A stretch of DNA of 64,000 nt, taken from Erwinia pyri. GTDB taxonomy: Bacteria; Pseudomonadota; Gammaproteobacteria; Enterobacterales; Enterobacteriaceae. The stretch spans positions 2,542,001 to 2,606,000 of the forward strand of contig NZ_CP132353.1 of assembly GCF_030758455.1 (NCBI RefSeq). The letters run 5' to 3'. The stretch's first letter is position 1. Each line of letters starts with the position of its first letter. A model generated the notes under the pieces. It searched no databases. It worked only from the letters and a program-made list of their open reading frames with translations, and was not told where the DNA came from. The translations under genes were made by a program, and so were the position numbers. Below, piece by piece: positions 1-9,606 of this stretch.

Positions 1-1
1 G

Positions 2-292
2 ATTGAGGTTCTGCATGCGCCTGAGCTGACCACCCAAATCTTCCGCTACGTGCCGCGTCCCGGCATGAGCGATGCCGCTCTGGATGAGATCAACGCCAAC
101 ATTCGCAAAGCGCTGTTCCGCTCCGGTAACGCAGTGATTGCCGGCACCAAAGTGGGTGGCCGCCAGTATCTTAAATTCACCTTGCTCAACCCCACCACTA
201 CGGCGACAGACCTGGAAGATGTTATCGCCCTGATCGTCCATTACGGTCGGGAACAGGTTCGCCATTCGGCGCTGAATGCAGCTAATCAGTGA
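2..292 (+). CDS. dfoJ: PLP-dependent amino-acid decarboxylase DfoJ, C-terminal part (5' end outside window)
   Basis: Only the last 96 codons are present; the frame is open to the left edge, so the gene starts outside the window. The identity rests mainly on context: it ends six bases before dfoA, which is followed by dfoC. In Erwinia and Pantoea this order belongs to DfoJ, a PLP-dependent decarboxylase that converts lysine to cadaverine, the first step of desferrioxamine synthesis. The visible tail (RPGMSDAALDEINANIRKAL, then a stretch on variable loops and LEDVIALIVHYG) resembles the C-terminal domain of group II decarboxylases. The catalytic lysine lies in the missing part, so activity cannot be judged. 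Confidence 0.8.
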   Translation: MEVLHAPELTTQIFRYVPRPGMSDAALDEINANIRKALFRSGNAVIAGTKVGGRQYLKFTLLNPTTTATDLEDVIALIVHYGREQVRHSALNAANQ

Positions 293-298
293 GGACTT

Positions 299-1588
299 AT
301 GACTACTGTTTATGATTTTGTCGCTATCGGTATTGGCCCTTTTAACCTCGGGCTGGCCTGCCTGAGTGAGCCGGTTGAGGGGCTGAATGGCGTATTCCTG
401 GATCAGAACCCGGGGTTCGACTGGCATACCGGGATGATGCTGGAGAGCGCTCATCTGCAAACCCCTTTTATGGCTGATTTGGTGACGCTGGCCGATCCTA
501 CCAGCCGCTACAGCCTGCTTAATTACATGAAGCAAAAGGGTAAGCTCTACTCTTTTTATATCAGAGAAGATTTTTTCCTGATGCGTAAAGAGTACAACCA
601 GTACTGCCAGTGGGCCTGTTCGCAGCTCAGCAATCTGCGCTGGAATACCCGGGTGGAGTACGTCAGCTATGACGATCAACAGCAGTGCTATCGCATTAAA
701 TCTGTTGATACGCAAACCGGTCAGGCGCAGGAGTGGCTGGCCCGTCACCTGGTGCTGGGCACCGGGCCTGTAGCCTGGATGCCGGAGTGCAGCCGTCCTT
801 ATCGCGACCGCTTCACCCACTCCAGCGAATATCTGGTCAACAAAGCGGAACTGCAGAAGAAAAGTTCCATCACCGTGCTGGGCAGCGGCCAGAGCGCAGC
901 GGAAATTTATTACGATCTGCTGAGCGATATCGACAGCCACGGCTATCAGCTCAACTGGGTGACGCGCGCGCCGCGCTTCTACCCGCTGGAGTACACCAAG
1001 CTGACGCTGGAGATGACCTCACCTGAGTGGATCGACTATTTCCACGATCTGCCACCAGCCAAACGCGACGCGCTTAATGCCCGTCACAAGAATCTCTATA
1101 AAGGGATCAACAGCAGCCTGATTAACGACATCTACGATCTGATGTACGTCAAACAGCTGGATGGCGAGCTGAACGTCAACCTGTTCACCCACTCTGAACT
1201 CAAGGATATGCGCTGGCTCTCTTCAGGCGAATTTGAGCTTTCGCTGCATCAGCAGGAGCAGGAGCGCGACTTTACCCGTCGCACTCAGGGGCTGGTGATG
1301 GCAACCGGCTATCACTATCGCCCGCCGATGTTTATCGAAGGTATCTCTGCACGCCTGCGGTGGGATGAAAAAGGCCGCTACGACGTGCAGCGCAACTACA
1401 GCATCGACTATGAAAACAGAGTCTTTGTGCAGAATGCAGAGCTGCATACCCACGGGTTTGTTACTCCGGATCTGGGTATGGCGTGCTACCGGAACTCCGT
1501 TTTACTGCGCGAGCTGGCAGGCCGGGAAGTCTATCCCGTTGAACGCCAGATCGCTTTCCAGACCTTCCCGGCGCAATCGGAACGTTAA
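299..1588 (+). CDS. dfoA: Cadaverine N-monooxygenase DfoA (desferrioxamine biosynthesis)
   Basis: A 429-residue flavin N-hydroxylase of the lysine/ornithine monooxygenase family (AlcA, IucD, PvdA). It should hydroxylate cadaverine to N-hydroxycadaverine using FAD and NADPH in the cytoplasm. The FAD motif GIGPFNLG is at residues 11-18, an NADPH-type motif GSGQSAAE is near residue 200, and the late family motif ATGYHYRPP is near residue 335. It sits six bases after dfoJ and one base before dfoC, so the three are one transcription unit. The promoter, and any Fur site expected for siderophore genes, is upstream of the window. Confidence 0.93.
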   Translation: MTTVYDFVAIGIGPFNLGLACLSEPVEGLNGVFLDQNPGFDWHTGMMLESAHLQTPFMADLVTLADPTSRYSLLNYMKQKGKLYSFYIREDFFLMRKEYNQYCQWACSQLSNLRWNTRVEYVSYDDQQQCYRIKSVDTQTGQAQEWLARHLVLGTGPVAWMPECSRPYRDRFTHSSEYLVNKAELQKKSSITVLGSGQSAAEIYYDLLSDIDSHGYQLNWVTRAPRFYPLEYTKLTLEMTSPEWIDYFHDLPPAKRDALNARHKNLYKGINSSLINDIYDLMYVKQLDGELNVNLFTHSELKDMRWLSSGEFELSLHQQEQERDFTRRTQGLVMATGYHYRPPMFIEGISARLRWDEKGRYDVQRNYSIDYENRVFVQNAELHTHGFVTPDLGMACYRNSVLLRELAGREVYPVERQIAFQTFPAQSER

Positions 1589-1589
1589 T

Positions 1590-3941
1590 ATGTCAAACAT
1601 ACTCTTTACCGCTTCCCGCCCTGCGGGACGTTTTACCCTCCGCCCGATGCGGGAAGAGGACGCCTCATTGATCCACAGCTGGGTCACACGAGATTACGCC
1701 CGCTTCTGGGGAATGCAGAGCGACACGCTTGCCCAGGTGGCGACCTTCTATCGTGGGCTGATTGCCCGCGATCCCCGCGCCGCGATGATTGGCTGCTGTG
1801 ATGATAAGCCCGTTTTCCTGATGGAGTTTTATCAGGCCAGCGAGGATGAAGTGGGTAAATTCTACCCGGCCCAGCCGGGCGACTACGGCATGCACATACT
1901 GATTGCGCCCGCGAACCGCCCGGTGCGGCAGTTCAGCTGGCAGGTGTTCAGCGTGGTGATGGACTACATGTTCAGCCAGCCGGAAGTGCGGCGCGTGGTG
2001 GTGGAGCCGGATGTGCGTAACGAGAAAATCCACCCGCTGAACAAGCGCGCAGGGTTCCGCTATCAGCACACTATCGATATGGGCCACAAAACCGCCTGGC
2101 TGGCTTTCTGCCACCGCGACGATTATCAACAAGCCTTACAGCAGGAAACGCTAACCATGACCAACGTAAACCCCCTCCTTTCCGGCTCTCATTTGTCTGG
2201 CGATAACTGGGCGCAGGCAAACCGGATGCTGATCCGTAAAGCGATTGCTGAATTCGCCCATGAGAAAATTATCTCCCCTGCTGCCCTGGGTGACGGTCGC
2301 TTTTCGCTGGCGGTACCCGGCGGCGAAGCTGACTACCAGTTTAAAGCGCGCCGCCTGGCGCTGGATCACTGGGAGATCGAGCCCGCTTCGCTGATTAAGC
2401 AGGAGAACGGGCACGCGCTGACGCTGGACGCCCTACAGTTCATCGTCGAGTTCAACCAGCAGATCGGCATTCCTGCCAGCATGCTGGCGACCTACATGGA
2501 AGAGATCACCAGCACGCTTTGCAGCAGCGTTTATAAACTGCAGAAAGGCAACCCCGATAGCGCGGCGCTGGTCAGCGCAGATTTCCAGACGGTTGAAGCT
2601 GCCATGACGGAAGGTCATCCCTGCTTTGTGGCTAACAATGGCCGCATCGGTTTTGATGCCGGTGACTATCTGGCCTATGCGCCGGAAGCCGCCACGCCGG
2701 TGAAGCTGGTCTGGGTTGCCGTTCACCTGCGCAACGCGCACTTCGCCAGTCTGAGCACGCTCGATTATGACCAGCTGATGCGTGACGAGCTGGGCCAAGC
2801 AGTAGTGGATGGTTTTAACCAGCAGCTGCGGGAGAAAAACCTGGCACCGGAGGACTACCTGTTTATGCCGGTGCATCCATGGCAGTGGCAGAACAAACTG
2901 CTGACGGTGTTTGCTCCCGATATTGCCAATCACGATATTGTCTGGCTGGGCAGCGGCGACGATAGCTATCAGGCGCAGCAGTCCATTCGCACCTTCTTCA
3001 ACCGCAGCCAGCCCACCAAGCGCTATGTCAAAACTGCGCTGTCGGTATTGAATATGGGCTTTATGCGCGGTCTCTCGCCTTATTATATGGCGACCACACC
3101 GGCAATAAACGAGTGGCTGGAAGGTCTGGTAGCGAAAGATGCGTGGCTGCAACGCTGCGATTTCCGCATCCTGCGTGAAGTGGCGGCCGTGGGCTACCAC
3201 AATCGTTACTATGAAAAAGCCATCACCGGCGACTCCGCCTACAAGAAAATGTTTGCCGCGCTGTGGCGTGATAATCCGGTCGTCAGCCTGCAGGCGAATC
3301 AGCGTCTGATGACCATGGCGTCGTTCCTGCATGTCGACCAGCATCAGAAGGCGCTGCTCCCGGCGCTGATCGCCGATTCTGGCCTGCCAGCGGAAGAGTG
3401 GATATCGCGCTATCTCACCTGCTACCTCAGCCCGCTGCTGCACTGCTTCTATCAGCACGATCTGGTCTTTATGCCGCATGGCGAGAACCTGATCCTGCTG
3501 CTGGAGAATAATGTGCCGGTCAGCGCTTACATGAAAGATATTGGCGAAGAGATAGCAGTAATGAACCCCGATGCGGTGCTGCCGGAGAAAGTGCAGCGTC
3601 TGGCGGTAGAGGTGCCGGAAGATCTCAAGCTGCTGTCGGTGTTCACCGATGTCTTTGACTGTATCTTCCGCTTTATCAGCGCCATTCTGGAAGGATCCGG
3701 CACGCTTGCTGAAGAGAAGTTCTGGCAGGCCGTTGCCCGCTGCGTGAAGGAGTATCAGCAGGCGCATCCGCAGCTGGCCACTAAATTTGCCCGTTACGAT
3801 ATGTTCACGCCAGAGTTCACCCGCTCCTGCCTGAACCGCCTGCAGCTGGCGAATAATCAGCAGATGATTAACCTGGCCGATCCGGCGGAAAATCTGAAAT
3901 TTGCCGGTACGCTGGTTAACCCGATTGCCGCTTACCGCTAA
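1590..3941 (+). CDS. dfoC: Desferrioxamine synthetase DfoC: acetyltransferase fused to NIS synthetase
   Basis: The frame is open further upstream, but the start is taken at 1590, one base after the dfoA stop, where the protein begins MSNILFTASRPAGRFTLRPM. The product is 783 residues. Residues about 1-185 are a GNAT-like acyltransferase domain (AlcB/IucB type) that succinylates or acetylates hydroxycadaverine. Residues about 190-783 are an IucA/IucC-type NRPS-independent synthetase with PVHPWQWQ near residue 428 and NMGFMRG near 488. An internal ATG at 2157 (MTNVNPLLSG) marks the domain junction and may be the start of an ancestral stand-alone synthetase. In Erwinia and Pantoea this fusion joins and cyclises the monomers to desferrioxamine E. 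Confidence 0.93.
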   Translation: MSNILFTASRPAGRFTLRPMREEDASLIHSWVTRDYARFWGMQSDTLAQVATFYRGLIARDPRAAMIGCCDDKPVFLMEFYQASEDEVGKFYPAQPGDYGMHILIAPANRPVRQFSWQVFSVVMDYMFSQPEVRRVVVEPDVRNEKIHPLNKRAGFRYQHTIDMGHKTAWLAFCHRDDYQQALQQETLTMTNVNPLLSGSHLSGDNWAQANRMLIRKAIAEFAHEKIISPAALGDGRFSLAVPGGEADYQFKARRLALDHWEIEPASLIKQENGHALTLDALQFIVEFNQQIGIPASMLATYMEEITSTLCSSVYKLQKGNPDSAALVSADFQTVEAAMTEGHPCFVANNGRIGFDAGDYLAYAPEAATPVKLVWVAVHLRNAHFASLSTLDYDQLMRDELGQAVVDGFNQQLREKNLAPEDYLFMPVHPWQWQNKLLTVFAPDIANHDIVWLGSGDDSYQAQQSIRTFFNRSQPTKRYVKTALSVLNMGFMRGLSPYYMATTPAINEWLEGLVAKDAWLQRCDFRILREVAAVGYHNRYYEKAITGDSAYKKMFAALWRDNPVVSLQANQRLMTMASFLHVDQHQKALLPALIADSGLPAEEWISRYLTCYLSPLLHCFYQHDLVFMPHGENLILLLENNVPVSAYMKDIGEEIAVMNPDAVLPEKVQRLAVEVPEDLKLLSVFTDVFDCIFRFISAILEGSGTLAEEKFWQAVARCVKEYQQAHPQLATKFARYDMFTPEFTRSCLNRLQLANNQQMINLADPAENLKFAGTLVNPIAAYR

Positions 3942-4020
3942 GCGGTGAGTGGTGTGACGCTGCAGAGCCGCATTGCGTCAGATAATTCATCAATTCAGCA
4001 TAAAACTGGTGTATGTTGGC

Positions 4021-4054
4021 GCGGTCGCTCAGGCGGCCGCGTTTTTTATTTTTT
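4021..4054 (+). terminator. Intrinsic terminator or attenuator between dfoC and the exporter gene
   Basis: An 8-bp GC-rich stem (GCGGTCGC, TCAG loop, GCGGCCGC with one G-T pair) is followed by a T-rich tract (GTTTTTTATTTTTT). It lies 80 bases after the dfoC stop and 20 bases before the exporter start. Exporter expression therefore needs either read-through from dfoJAC or a separate promoter in the 130-bp gap. Confidence 0.75.
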
Positions 4055-4073
4055 CCTGCTGGAAGGAGCCAGA

Positions 4074-5309
4074 ATGGCCTCATTTGTTCCGGTGTCGAGC
4101 CTGACCCGCCGCCACCTGATTTTCCCCCTCTCGCTGGTGCTGTTTGAGTTCGCGACCTATATCGCGCATGACATGATCCAGCCCGGCATGCTGCTGGTTA
4201 CCAGTGAGTTCAACGTTGGCCCGGAATGGGTCTCAGCTTCGCTGACCGCCTATCTGATTGGCGGTATTGTGCTGCAATGGCTGCTGGGACCGCTTTCAGA
4301 CAAGCTGGGAAGGCGGCCGGTGATGCTGGCTGGCGTCGCCTTCTTTATGCTGACTTGCTTCGCCACCCACTGGGTGCAGAGCATTGAACAGTTTATCCTG
4401 CTGCGTTTTTTACAGGGGATCAGCCTCTGCTTTATCGGTGCGGTCGGCTATGCCGCCATCCAGGAGGCGTTTGATGAGTCGCTGAGCGTCAAAATCATGG
4501 CGCTGATGGCTAACGTCGCGCTGCTGGCTCCGCTTGCCGGCCCGCTGGCAGGTGCCGCGTTTCTCTCTGTGGGCGAGTGGCGGACCATGTTCTGGCTGTT
4601 TGGCGGCGTAACGGCGGTGGCGCTGGTGGGACTGTGGCGCACTATGCCGGAAACGTCCGGCGACCGCTCTACTTCCCTTTCGCTGAAGTCGTTAGGCAAA
4701 GGCTATTACTCGCTGTTCCGGGATCGTCAGGTGATGAGCGGCTCGCTGGCTATCGGCCTGGTGACTATACCCTGCCTGGCCTGGGTGGCCCTCTCGCCAG
4801 TGATCCTGATCCATGATGAAGGATTAACCCGCATGGATTACGCCCTGCTTCAGCTGCCAGTATTTATTGCAATGATTGCCGGTAATCTGACCTTAGGGAA
4901 ACTCTCTGGCCGTATGCCGATTGAGCAGCCGCTGAAGCTGGGTGCCTGGCCGATTCTGGCCGGGCTGGCGCTGGCCACCCTCTGCACCGCCATCAATCCG
5001 CACAGCTATCTGTGGCTGACTGCCGGGCTGAGCCTCTACGGCTTCGGCACCGGGCTGGTGAACGCCGGGCTTTACCGTCTGACGCTCTTCTCCAGCAAGG
5101 CGGGAAAAGGCAGCGTGGCCGCCATGTTGGGTATGGTGAGCATCGTGGTATTTGCGCTGGGCATTGAGCTGGCGAAGAGCGCCTATTTCAGCGGCGGCAG
5201 CTTCTGGTTCAGCGTCATTAATCTGGCGTGTGGGCTGGTGTGGTTCGGCCTGGTGCGAGCCTTCCTGCGGGAACGTAAGCGCAGGACGGCGATCACCGCC
5301 GTGCAGTAA
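4074..5309 (+). CDS. dfoS: MdfA-like MFS exporter, probable desferrioxamine efflux permease
   Basis: The frame is open from 3945, but the likely start is ATG 4074 (MASFVPVSSLTRRHLIFPLS), which follows a strong GAAGGAG ribosome site. This gives 411 residues, the length of MdfA. The protein is strongly hydrophobic with about 12 helices and carries an MFS motif A-like loop, GPLSDKLGRRPVML, near residue 73. MdfA relatives are proton-driven multidrug exporters. Its position directly after dfoC matches the permease gene called dfoS in Pantoea dfoJACS clusters, so siderophore export is the likely job; the symbol rests on position. An intrinsic terminator lies between it and dfoC. A general drug exporter remains possible. 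Confidence 0.75.
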   Translation: MASFVPVSSLTRRHLIFPLSLVLFEFATYIAHDMIQPGMLLVTSEFNVGPEWVSASLTAYLIGGIVLQWLLGPLSDKLGRRPVMLAGVAFFMLTCFATHWVQSIEQFILLRFLQGISLCFIGAVGYAAIQEAFDESLSVKIMALMANVALLAPLAGPLAGAAFLSVGEWRTMFWLFGGVTAVALVGLWRTMPETSGDRSTSLSLKSLGKGYYSLFRDRQVMSGSLAIGLVTIPCLAWVALSPVILIHDEGLTRMDYALLQLPVFIAMIAGNLTLGKLSGRMPIEQPLKLGAWPILAGLALATLCTAINPHSYLWLTAGLSLYGFGTGLVNAGLYRLTLFSSKAGKGSVAAMLGMVSIVVFALGIELAKSAYFSGGSFWFSVINLACGLVWFGLVRAFLRERKRRTAITAVQ

Positions 5310-5343
5310 CTCTCTAAAATCGTGCAGTAACTTTCTATAATCT

Positions 5344-5363
5344 GGGGCGAAAATCTTCGCCCC
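5344..5363. terminator. Bidirectional terminator between dfoS and lpxM
   Basis: A perfect 8-bp inverted repeat, GGGGCGAA - AATC - TTCGCCCC, lies between two convergent genes. Just upstream (5300-5340) is a short direct duplication of the sequence around CGTGCAGTAACT, the second copy outside the coding region. Confidence 0.65.
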
Positions 5364-5374
5364 ATTCAACAGCC

Positions 5375-6352
5375 CTACTTTTTCCGGTAGATATCTTTGC
5401 GCTTGTAAGGCTCGATATCGCCCTCCTTGCGGGTTTTCAGCAGTTTCAGGATCCAGGTATATTGTTCCGGATTCGGCCTGACCAGGATCTCCACCTCTTC
5501 ATTCATCCGCCGCGCCAGCGTATGGTCGTCAGCTTCCAGCAAATCATCCATCGGTTCACGCAGATAGACATCAAGCCGGTGAGTTTTGCTGTTATAAACA
5601 GGAAACAGCGGTACCACGCGCGCGCGGCAGACTTTCATCAAACGCCCCACGGCAGGCAGCGTCGCTTTATAGGTGGCAAAGAAATCGACAAACTCGCTGT
5701 GCTCTGCCCCGTGATCCTGATCCGGCAGATAGTAGCCCCAGTAGCCCTGGCGCACCGAGCTGATAAAGGGTTTGATGCCATCATTACGGGCGTGCATCCG
5801 TCCGCCGAAACGGCGACGAATAGCATTCCAGATATAGTCCATCAGCGGATTGCGCTGGTTATGAAACATCGCCGCCATTTTCTGGCCTTCTGAGGCCAGC
5901 ACCATCGCCGGAATATCCACGGCCCAGCCATGGGGCACCAGGAAGATAACGTTCTGCCCCTGCTCCCGAATGGTGTCGATGATCCCCTTGTTATGCCAGG
6001 TGATGCGGGGACGGGTATGCTCAGGGCGCATCGCCAGCTCAGCCATCATCACCATCGACTGTGGCGCAGTGGCGAACATCTCATCGATGATTTTTTCGCG
6101 CTCTGCTTCCGGCAATTCCGGCATGCAGTAAAAGAGATTGATCTGCGCGCGCCTTCTGGCGCTTTTCGCATACTTTCCGGCAAAGCGCCCCAGCGCGCCC
6201 AGCAGCGGGTCGCGGATGCTGGCAGGCACCCAGGCCAGACCGGCGCAGGCACCGATAGCCAGCCAGTTCCCCCAATATTTTGGTAACAGGAAAGACTTCT
6301 GAAAGGTGGGGATAAACTCATTGTTGCTTTTGTTGCTTTTGTTGGTTTCCAT
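5375..6352 (-). CDS. lpxM: Lipid A (Kdo2-lauroyl-lipid IVA) myristoyltransferase LpxM
   Basis: A 325-residue member of the HtrB/MsbB acyltransferase family, close to the usual 323. It adds the last secondary acyl chain (myristate in E. coli) to lipid A at the inner face of the inner membrane. The catalytic HX4D motif is H141-GWAV-D146. A hydrophobic segment around residues 30-55 is the membrane anchor. The order lpxM-mepM-znuA is that of other Enterobacterales. The N-terminus carries a short repeated KSNKSN run that is unlike E. coli LpxM. Confidence 0.93.
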   Translation of the reverse strand: METNKSNKSNNEFIPTFQKSFLLPKYWGNWLAIGACAGLAWVPASIRDPLLGALGRFAGKYAKSARRRAQINLFYCMPELPEAEREKIIDEMFATAPQSMVMMAELAMRPEHTRPRITWHNKGIIDTIREQGQNVIFLVPHGWAVDIPAMVLASEGQKMAAMFHNQRNPLMDYIWNAIRRRFGGRMHARNDGIKPFISSVRQGYWGYYLPDQDHGAEHSEFVDFFATYKATLPAVGRLMKVCRARVVPLFPVYNSKTHRLDVYLREPMDDLLEADDHTLARRMNEEVEILVRPNPEQYTWILKLLKTRKEGDIEPYKRKDIYRKK

Positions 6353-6434
6353 GCACTTGCCTCAGACAATAACCGGCTAATGATAGTGTTGACGGGCAAG
6401 ATTGCAATGCCGAATCATATCTGGTTAAAAACAG

Positions 6435-6463
6435 AAAAGCCGGCGGAAGATCCCGTCGGCTTT
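6435..6463 (-). terminator. Intrinsic terminator of mepM
   Basis: On the minus strand, AGCCGACGG - GATCTT - CCGCCGGCT (one mismatch) is followed by TTTTCTGTTTTTAA. It lies 20 bases after the mepM stop and before lpxM, so the two genes are probably transcribed separately. Confidence 0.65.
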
Positions 6464-6484
6464 AAACTTGATGCTGTATCCCGG

Positions 6485-7813
6485 TTATTTGAAGCGCAAC
6501 TGCGGCATCACTTCACGTACCTGGGCCAGATAAGCACTGCGTTCTTTACCGCTCAATCCTTCCATACGCGGCAGTTTTGCCGTCAGCGGATTGACAGCCT
6601 GGTTATTGATCCAGATTTCAAAGTGCAGATGCGGGCCTGTGGAGCGGCCGGTGCTGCCAGACAAGCCAATGCGCTCGCCTCGTTTCACCTTCTCGCCTGG
6701 TTTTACCAGCAGTTTTTTCATATGCATATAGCGGGTCATGTACTGGCGACCGTGGCGGATAGCCACGTAGTTGCCCGCGCCGCCGCTGCGTTTAGAGACA
6801 ATCACTTCGCCGTCGCCTACCGCCAGCACTGGCGTACCGACCGGCAGCGCGAAGTCCACGCCTTTGTGCGGTGCAATGCGCCCGGTGACCGGATTCAGGC
6901 GACGAGGATTGAAGTTTGACGAAACGCGGTACTGTTTCACCGTCGGGAAGCGCATAAAGCCCTGCGCCAGACCTGCACCGGTACGGTCATAGAACTTCCC
7001 GTCTGCGGCACGGATAGCATAATAATCTTTGCCGCCCGACTGCAGGCGCACGCCCGAGAGCTGGCTCTGCTCGCTCTTACCTTCCAGCATCTCGCGCGAC
7101 ATCAGCACGGAAAATTTATCGCCATTGCGTAACTTGCGGAAGTCCATCTGCCACTGCAGAGCTTTGATAACGGCGCTGATTTCGCCACTGCTCAGTCCCG
7201 CCTGCTTCGCGCTGTTTACGAAGCTGCCGTTGACGGTGCCGGAGAGAACGGTATCTTTCCACTCCCCTTTTTGCACTTCAGAAGAGGGTTTGAACGTGTC
7301 GCCAGAACGGTCGTAGGTGCGGGTTTCACGGCGGGAGGCTTCCCAGGTAAGGCGCTGTAACTGACCATCGTCAGTGAGCGTCCAGCTCAGCTGCTGACCT
7401 ACCTGCAGGTTACGCAGGTCTTTGTCCACCCTGGCCAGCTGATTGATATCTCCCATATCAATGCCATACTGATTGAGTACGCTGCTTAACGTATCACCTG
7501 ATGAGACCACATAGTCGTGAGTACCGATCTCATTCGGCACATCCGTGTCTATCTCATCTTTAGGCAAATCGTCTTCCGGGGCTGGCGTGTCCTGATCGAT
7601 GGGTTCGCTGGCTTCTGGCAGCAGGGTGCGTAGCTGACTTTTATCCAGCTCAATGCTTTTCACGATGGGATTGGTTTCACCACCGGGATGGTAAACGTAG
7701 GGCCGCCAGACGGAGACGGCCAGAGTGATGACGGTGAGCGAACCCAGCATGATGCGGTGGGTTCGTGGCAGTGTGTTGAATGCCATGCTGACAGCGCGGG
7801 AAATCTGCTGCAC
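6485..7813 (-). CDS. mepM: Murein DD-endopeptidase MepM
   Basis: A 442-residue periplasmic endopeptidase (YebA) that cleaves D-Ala-mDAP cross-links to let the sacculus grow. An N-terminal hydrophobic segment (residues about 21-38) serves as signal or anchor. A LysM module spans about 99-145. The C-terminal M23 domain has zinc ligands H316 and D320 (HKGVDFALP) and the HLH motif at 395-397 (GPHLHFEIW). Length and domain order match E. coli MepM (440 residues). It follows znuA by 12 bases and may be co-transcribed with it under zinc control, which would suit a zinc enzyme; that link is inferred from spacing only. Confidence 0.95.
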   Translation of the reverse strand: MQQISRAVSMAFNTLPRTHRIMLGSLTVITLAVSVWRPYVYHPGGETNPIVKSIELDKSQLRTLLPEASEPIDQDTPAPEDDLPKDEIDTDVPNEIGTHDYVVSSGDTLSSVLNQYGIDMGDINQLARVDKDLRNLQVGQQLSWTLTDDGQLQRLTWEASRRETRTYDRSGDTFKPSSEVQKGEWKDTVLSGTVNGSFVNSAKQAGLSSGEISAVIKALQWQMDFRKLRNGDKFSVLMSREMLEGKSEQSQLSGVRLQSGGKDYYAIRAADGKFYDRTGAGLAQGFMRFPTVKQYRVSSNFNPRRLNPVTGRIAPHKGVDFALPVGTPVLAVGDGEVIVSKRSGGAGNYVAIRHGRQYMTRYMHMKKLLVKPGEKVKRGERIGLSGSTGRSTGPHLHFEIWINNQAVNPLTAKLPRMEGLSGKERSAYLAQVREVMPQLRFK

Positions 7814-7825
7814 TTATTAAGTTCC

Positions 7826-8773
7826 TCAAGGCTTATTCAGGCAGCTCGCATACTGGCTCGACAGCTGTGAGAGGAATTTCACATAGCTGTCTTTTGCAAC
7901 AGTGATATCTATCCCCAACGGATCCAACGTGCCTGAACGCACCTGGGTTCCTCTGGCAACAGCATCTATGACGGCCGGCCTGAACTGTGGCTCAGCAAAG
8001 ACGCATACGGCCTTCTGCTCAACCAACTCTGTTCGAATTTGATGTAGTCGCTGGGCGCCGGGTTGGATCTCTGGGTTAACGGTAAAATGACCTGTAGGGG
8101 TCAAACCGAAGTGTTTCTCAAAGTAGCTGTAAGCATCGTGAAAAACGAAATACCCCTTCCCCTTCACTGGCGCAAGCTGAGACCCGATTTGCGTATCGGC
8201 TGACGCCAATTCTGCTTCAAAATGCTGCAGGTTCGCGTCTAGTTTGTCTCTGCTTTGCGGCATAAGTTCCAATAATTTTGCGTGGATTGCAACCGCCGAT
8301 TGCCTTGCGATCTCTGGGGACATCCACAAGTGCATATTGTACTCACCGTGGTGGTGAGAATGTTGATGTTCATTAAGGGTTGCACTGGCCTCACCATCTT
8401 CATGTTCATCTTCCTCCACACCCCGGATCAGCAGGGGTTTTACCGTGGCTAATTCAGATAATTCCACTGATTTTTGAGCCGGAAGTTGCGCTACCGCTTT
8501 GGGCATAAACGCTTCCATTTCGGGGCCGACCCAGACCACCAAATCCGCGCCCTGCAAGCGTTTAATGTCAGAGGGGCGCAGGGAATAGTCATGTTCCGAT
8601 GCGCCATCAGGCAGCAGAACTTCTACCGGCGTGACGCCATCCGCGATAGCGGCGGCAATGAATCCCAAAGGTTTAACAGAGGCGACAACAGCGGCGTGAG
8701 CAGGAGCAGCAAGCGAAGCGCTTAAACCCAGCGTGGCGAGGAGGGTAAACAGGGGCTTTTTATTATGTAACAT
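7826..8773 (-). CDS. znuA: Zinc ABC transporter periplasmic binding protein ZnuA
   Basis: A 315-residue cluster A-I binding protein. The signal peptide ends at AHA, residues 25-27. H61 and H148 fit zinc ligands, and a His/Asp/Glu-rich flexible loop spans about 121-148 (including [14 protein letters not shown]), a typical ZnuA feature that helps capture or sense zinc. It delivers zinc to ZnuB/ZnuC, encoded divergently across a 71-bp regulatory gap with a Zur box. Confidence 0.95.
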   Translation of the reverse strand: MLHNKKPLFTLLATLGLSASLAAPAHAAVVASVKPLGFIAAAIADGVTPVEVLLPDGASEHDYSLRPSDIKRLQGADLVVWVGPEMEAFMPKAVAQLPAQKSVELSELATVKPLLIRGVEEDEHEDGEASATLNEHQHSHHHGEYNMHLWMSPEIARQSAVAIHAKLLELMPQSRDKLDANLQHFEAELASADTQIGSQLAPVKGKGYFVFHDAYSYFEKHFGLTPTGHFTVNPEIQPGAQRLHQIRTELVEQKAVCVFAEPQFRPAVIDAVARGTQVRSGTLDPLGIDITVAKDSYVKFLSQLSSQYASCLNKP

Positions 8774-8802
8774 AATGCGTCAATCCATCGTGAGAAGTCG
8801 AT

Positions 8803-8826
8803 GGAGTGTGATATTATAACATTCTA
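8803..8826. promoter_or_regulatory. Zur operator between znuA and znuCB
   Basis: The sequence GTGTGATATTATAACATTC (8806-8824) closely matches the Zur operator of the E. coli znuA-znuC intergenic region. It sits in the only spacer between the divergent genes, so zinc-loaded Zur would shut off both directions. Confidence 0.85.
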
Positions 8827-8844
8827 AAACTTCTGCAAGCTGAA

Positions 8845-9606
8845 ATGATTATGTCTTCGTTGATTAGTCTTGAAAAAATTTCCGTGAGCTTTGGACAACG
8901 TCGTGTGCTTTCCGACGTGTCGCTGGCGCTGCAGCCCGGTAAGATCCTCACGCTGCTTGGCCCTAACGGCGCAGGGAAATCGACGCTTGTGCGCGTAGTG
9001 CTGGGCCTGATCCAGCCCGATGCGGGCAAAATGGTTCGCCCTGCCCAGCTTAAGATTGGCTATGTTCCGCAGAAAATTCATCTTGATGCCACTCTGCCGC
9101 TGACCGTTGAGCGGTTTATGCTGCTGCGCGGCGGCGTAAAGCGTGAAGATGTGCTGCACGCGCTGAAGCGTGTGCAGGCCGCACAGCTGCTGAACTATCC
9201 TCTGCAAAAGTTATCGGGGGGTGAAATGCAGCGCGTGCTGCTGGCCCGCGCATTGCTGAATCAGCCTCAGCTGCTGGTGCTTGATGAGCCAACGCAGGGT
9301 GTGGATGTAAACGGTCAGGTCGCCCTGTACGATTTGATCGACCAGCTTCGTAACGAGCTTAATTGCGGGGTGCTGATGGTTTCACACGATCTGCATCTGG
9401 TGATGGCTAAAACCGACGAAGTGCTGTGCCTGAATCAACATATCTGCTGTTCCGGTACGCCGGAAGTGGTCTCAAGGCACCCCGAGTTCATCTCTATGTT
9501 TGGTCCTCGCGGTGCGGAACAGCTCGCTATCTATCGGCATCACCATAATCATCGTCACGATCTTCAGGGACGTATTGTTTTACGCAGAGGACAGGGTCCG
9601 TCATGA
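8845..9606 (+). CDS. znuC: Zinc ABC transporter ATP-binding protein ZnuC
   Basis: A 253-residue ABC ATPase that powers zinc import. Walker [10 protein letters not shown] is at residues 39-47, the signature LSGGEMQ near 134 and Walker B LLVLDEP near 154. The His-rich tail ([10 protein letters not shown]) is typical of enterobacterial ZnuC. A second in-frame ATG at 8851 gives 251 residues, matching the E. coli length, and may be the true start; neither start has a strong ribosome site. The end overlaps znuB by four bases, indicating translational coupling. Confidence 0.95.
   Translation: MIMSSLISLEKISVSFGQRRVLSDVSLALQPGKILTLLGPNGAGKSTLVRVVLGLIQPDAGKMVRPAQLKIGYVPQKIHLDATLPLTVERFMLLRGGVKREDVLHALKRVQAAQLLNYPLQKLSGGEMQRVLLARALLNQPQLLVLDEPTQGVDVNGQVALYDLIDQLRNELNCGVLMVSHDLHLVMAKTDEVLCLNQHICCSGTPEVVSRHPEFISMFGPRGAEQLAIYRHHHNHRHDLQGRIVLRRGQGPS

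Noticed and set aside
2433..3767. Long minus-strand frame of 444 codons opposite dfoC
   Set aside because: It mirrors the codon pattern of dfoC, has no ribosome site or family features, and dfoC itself is clearly real.
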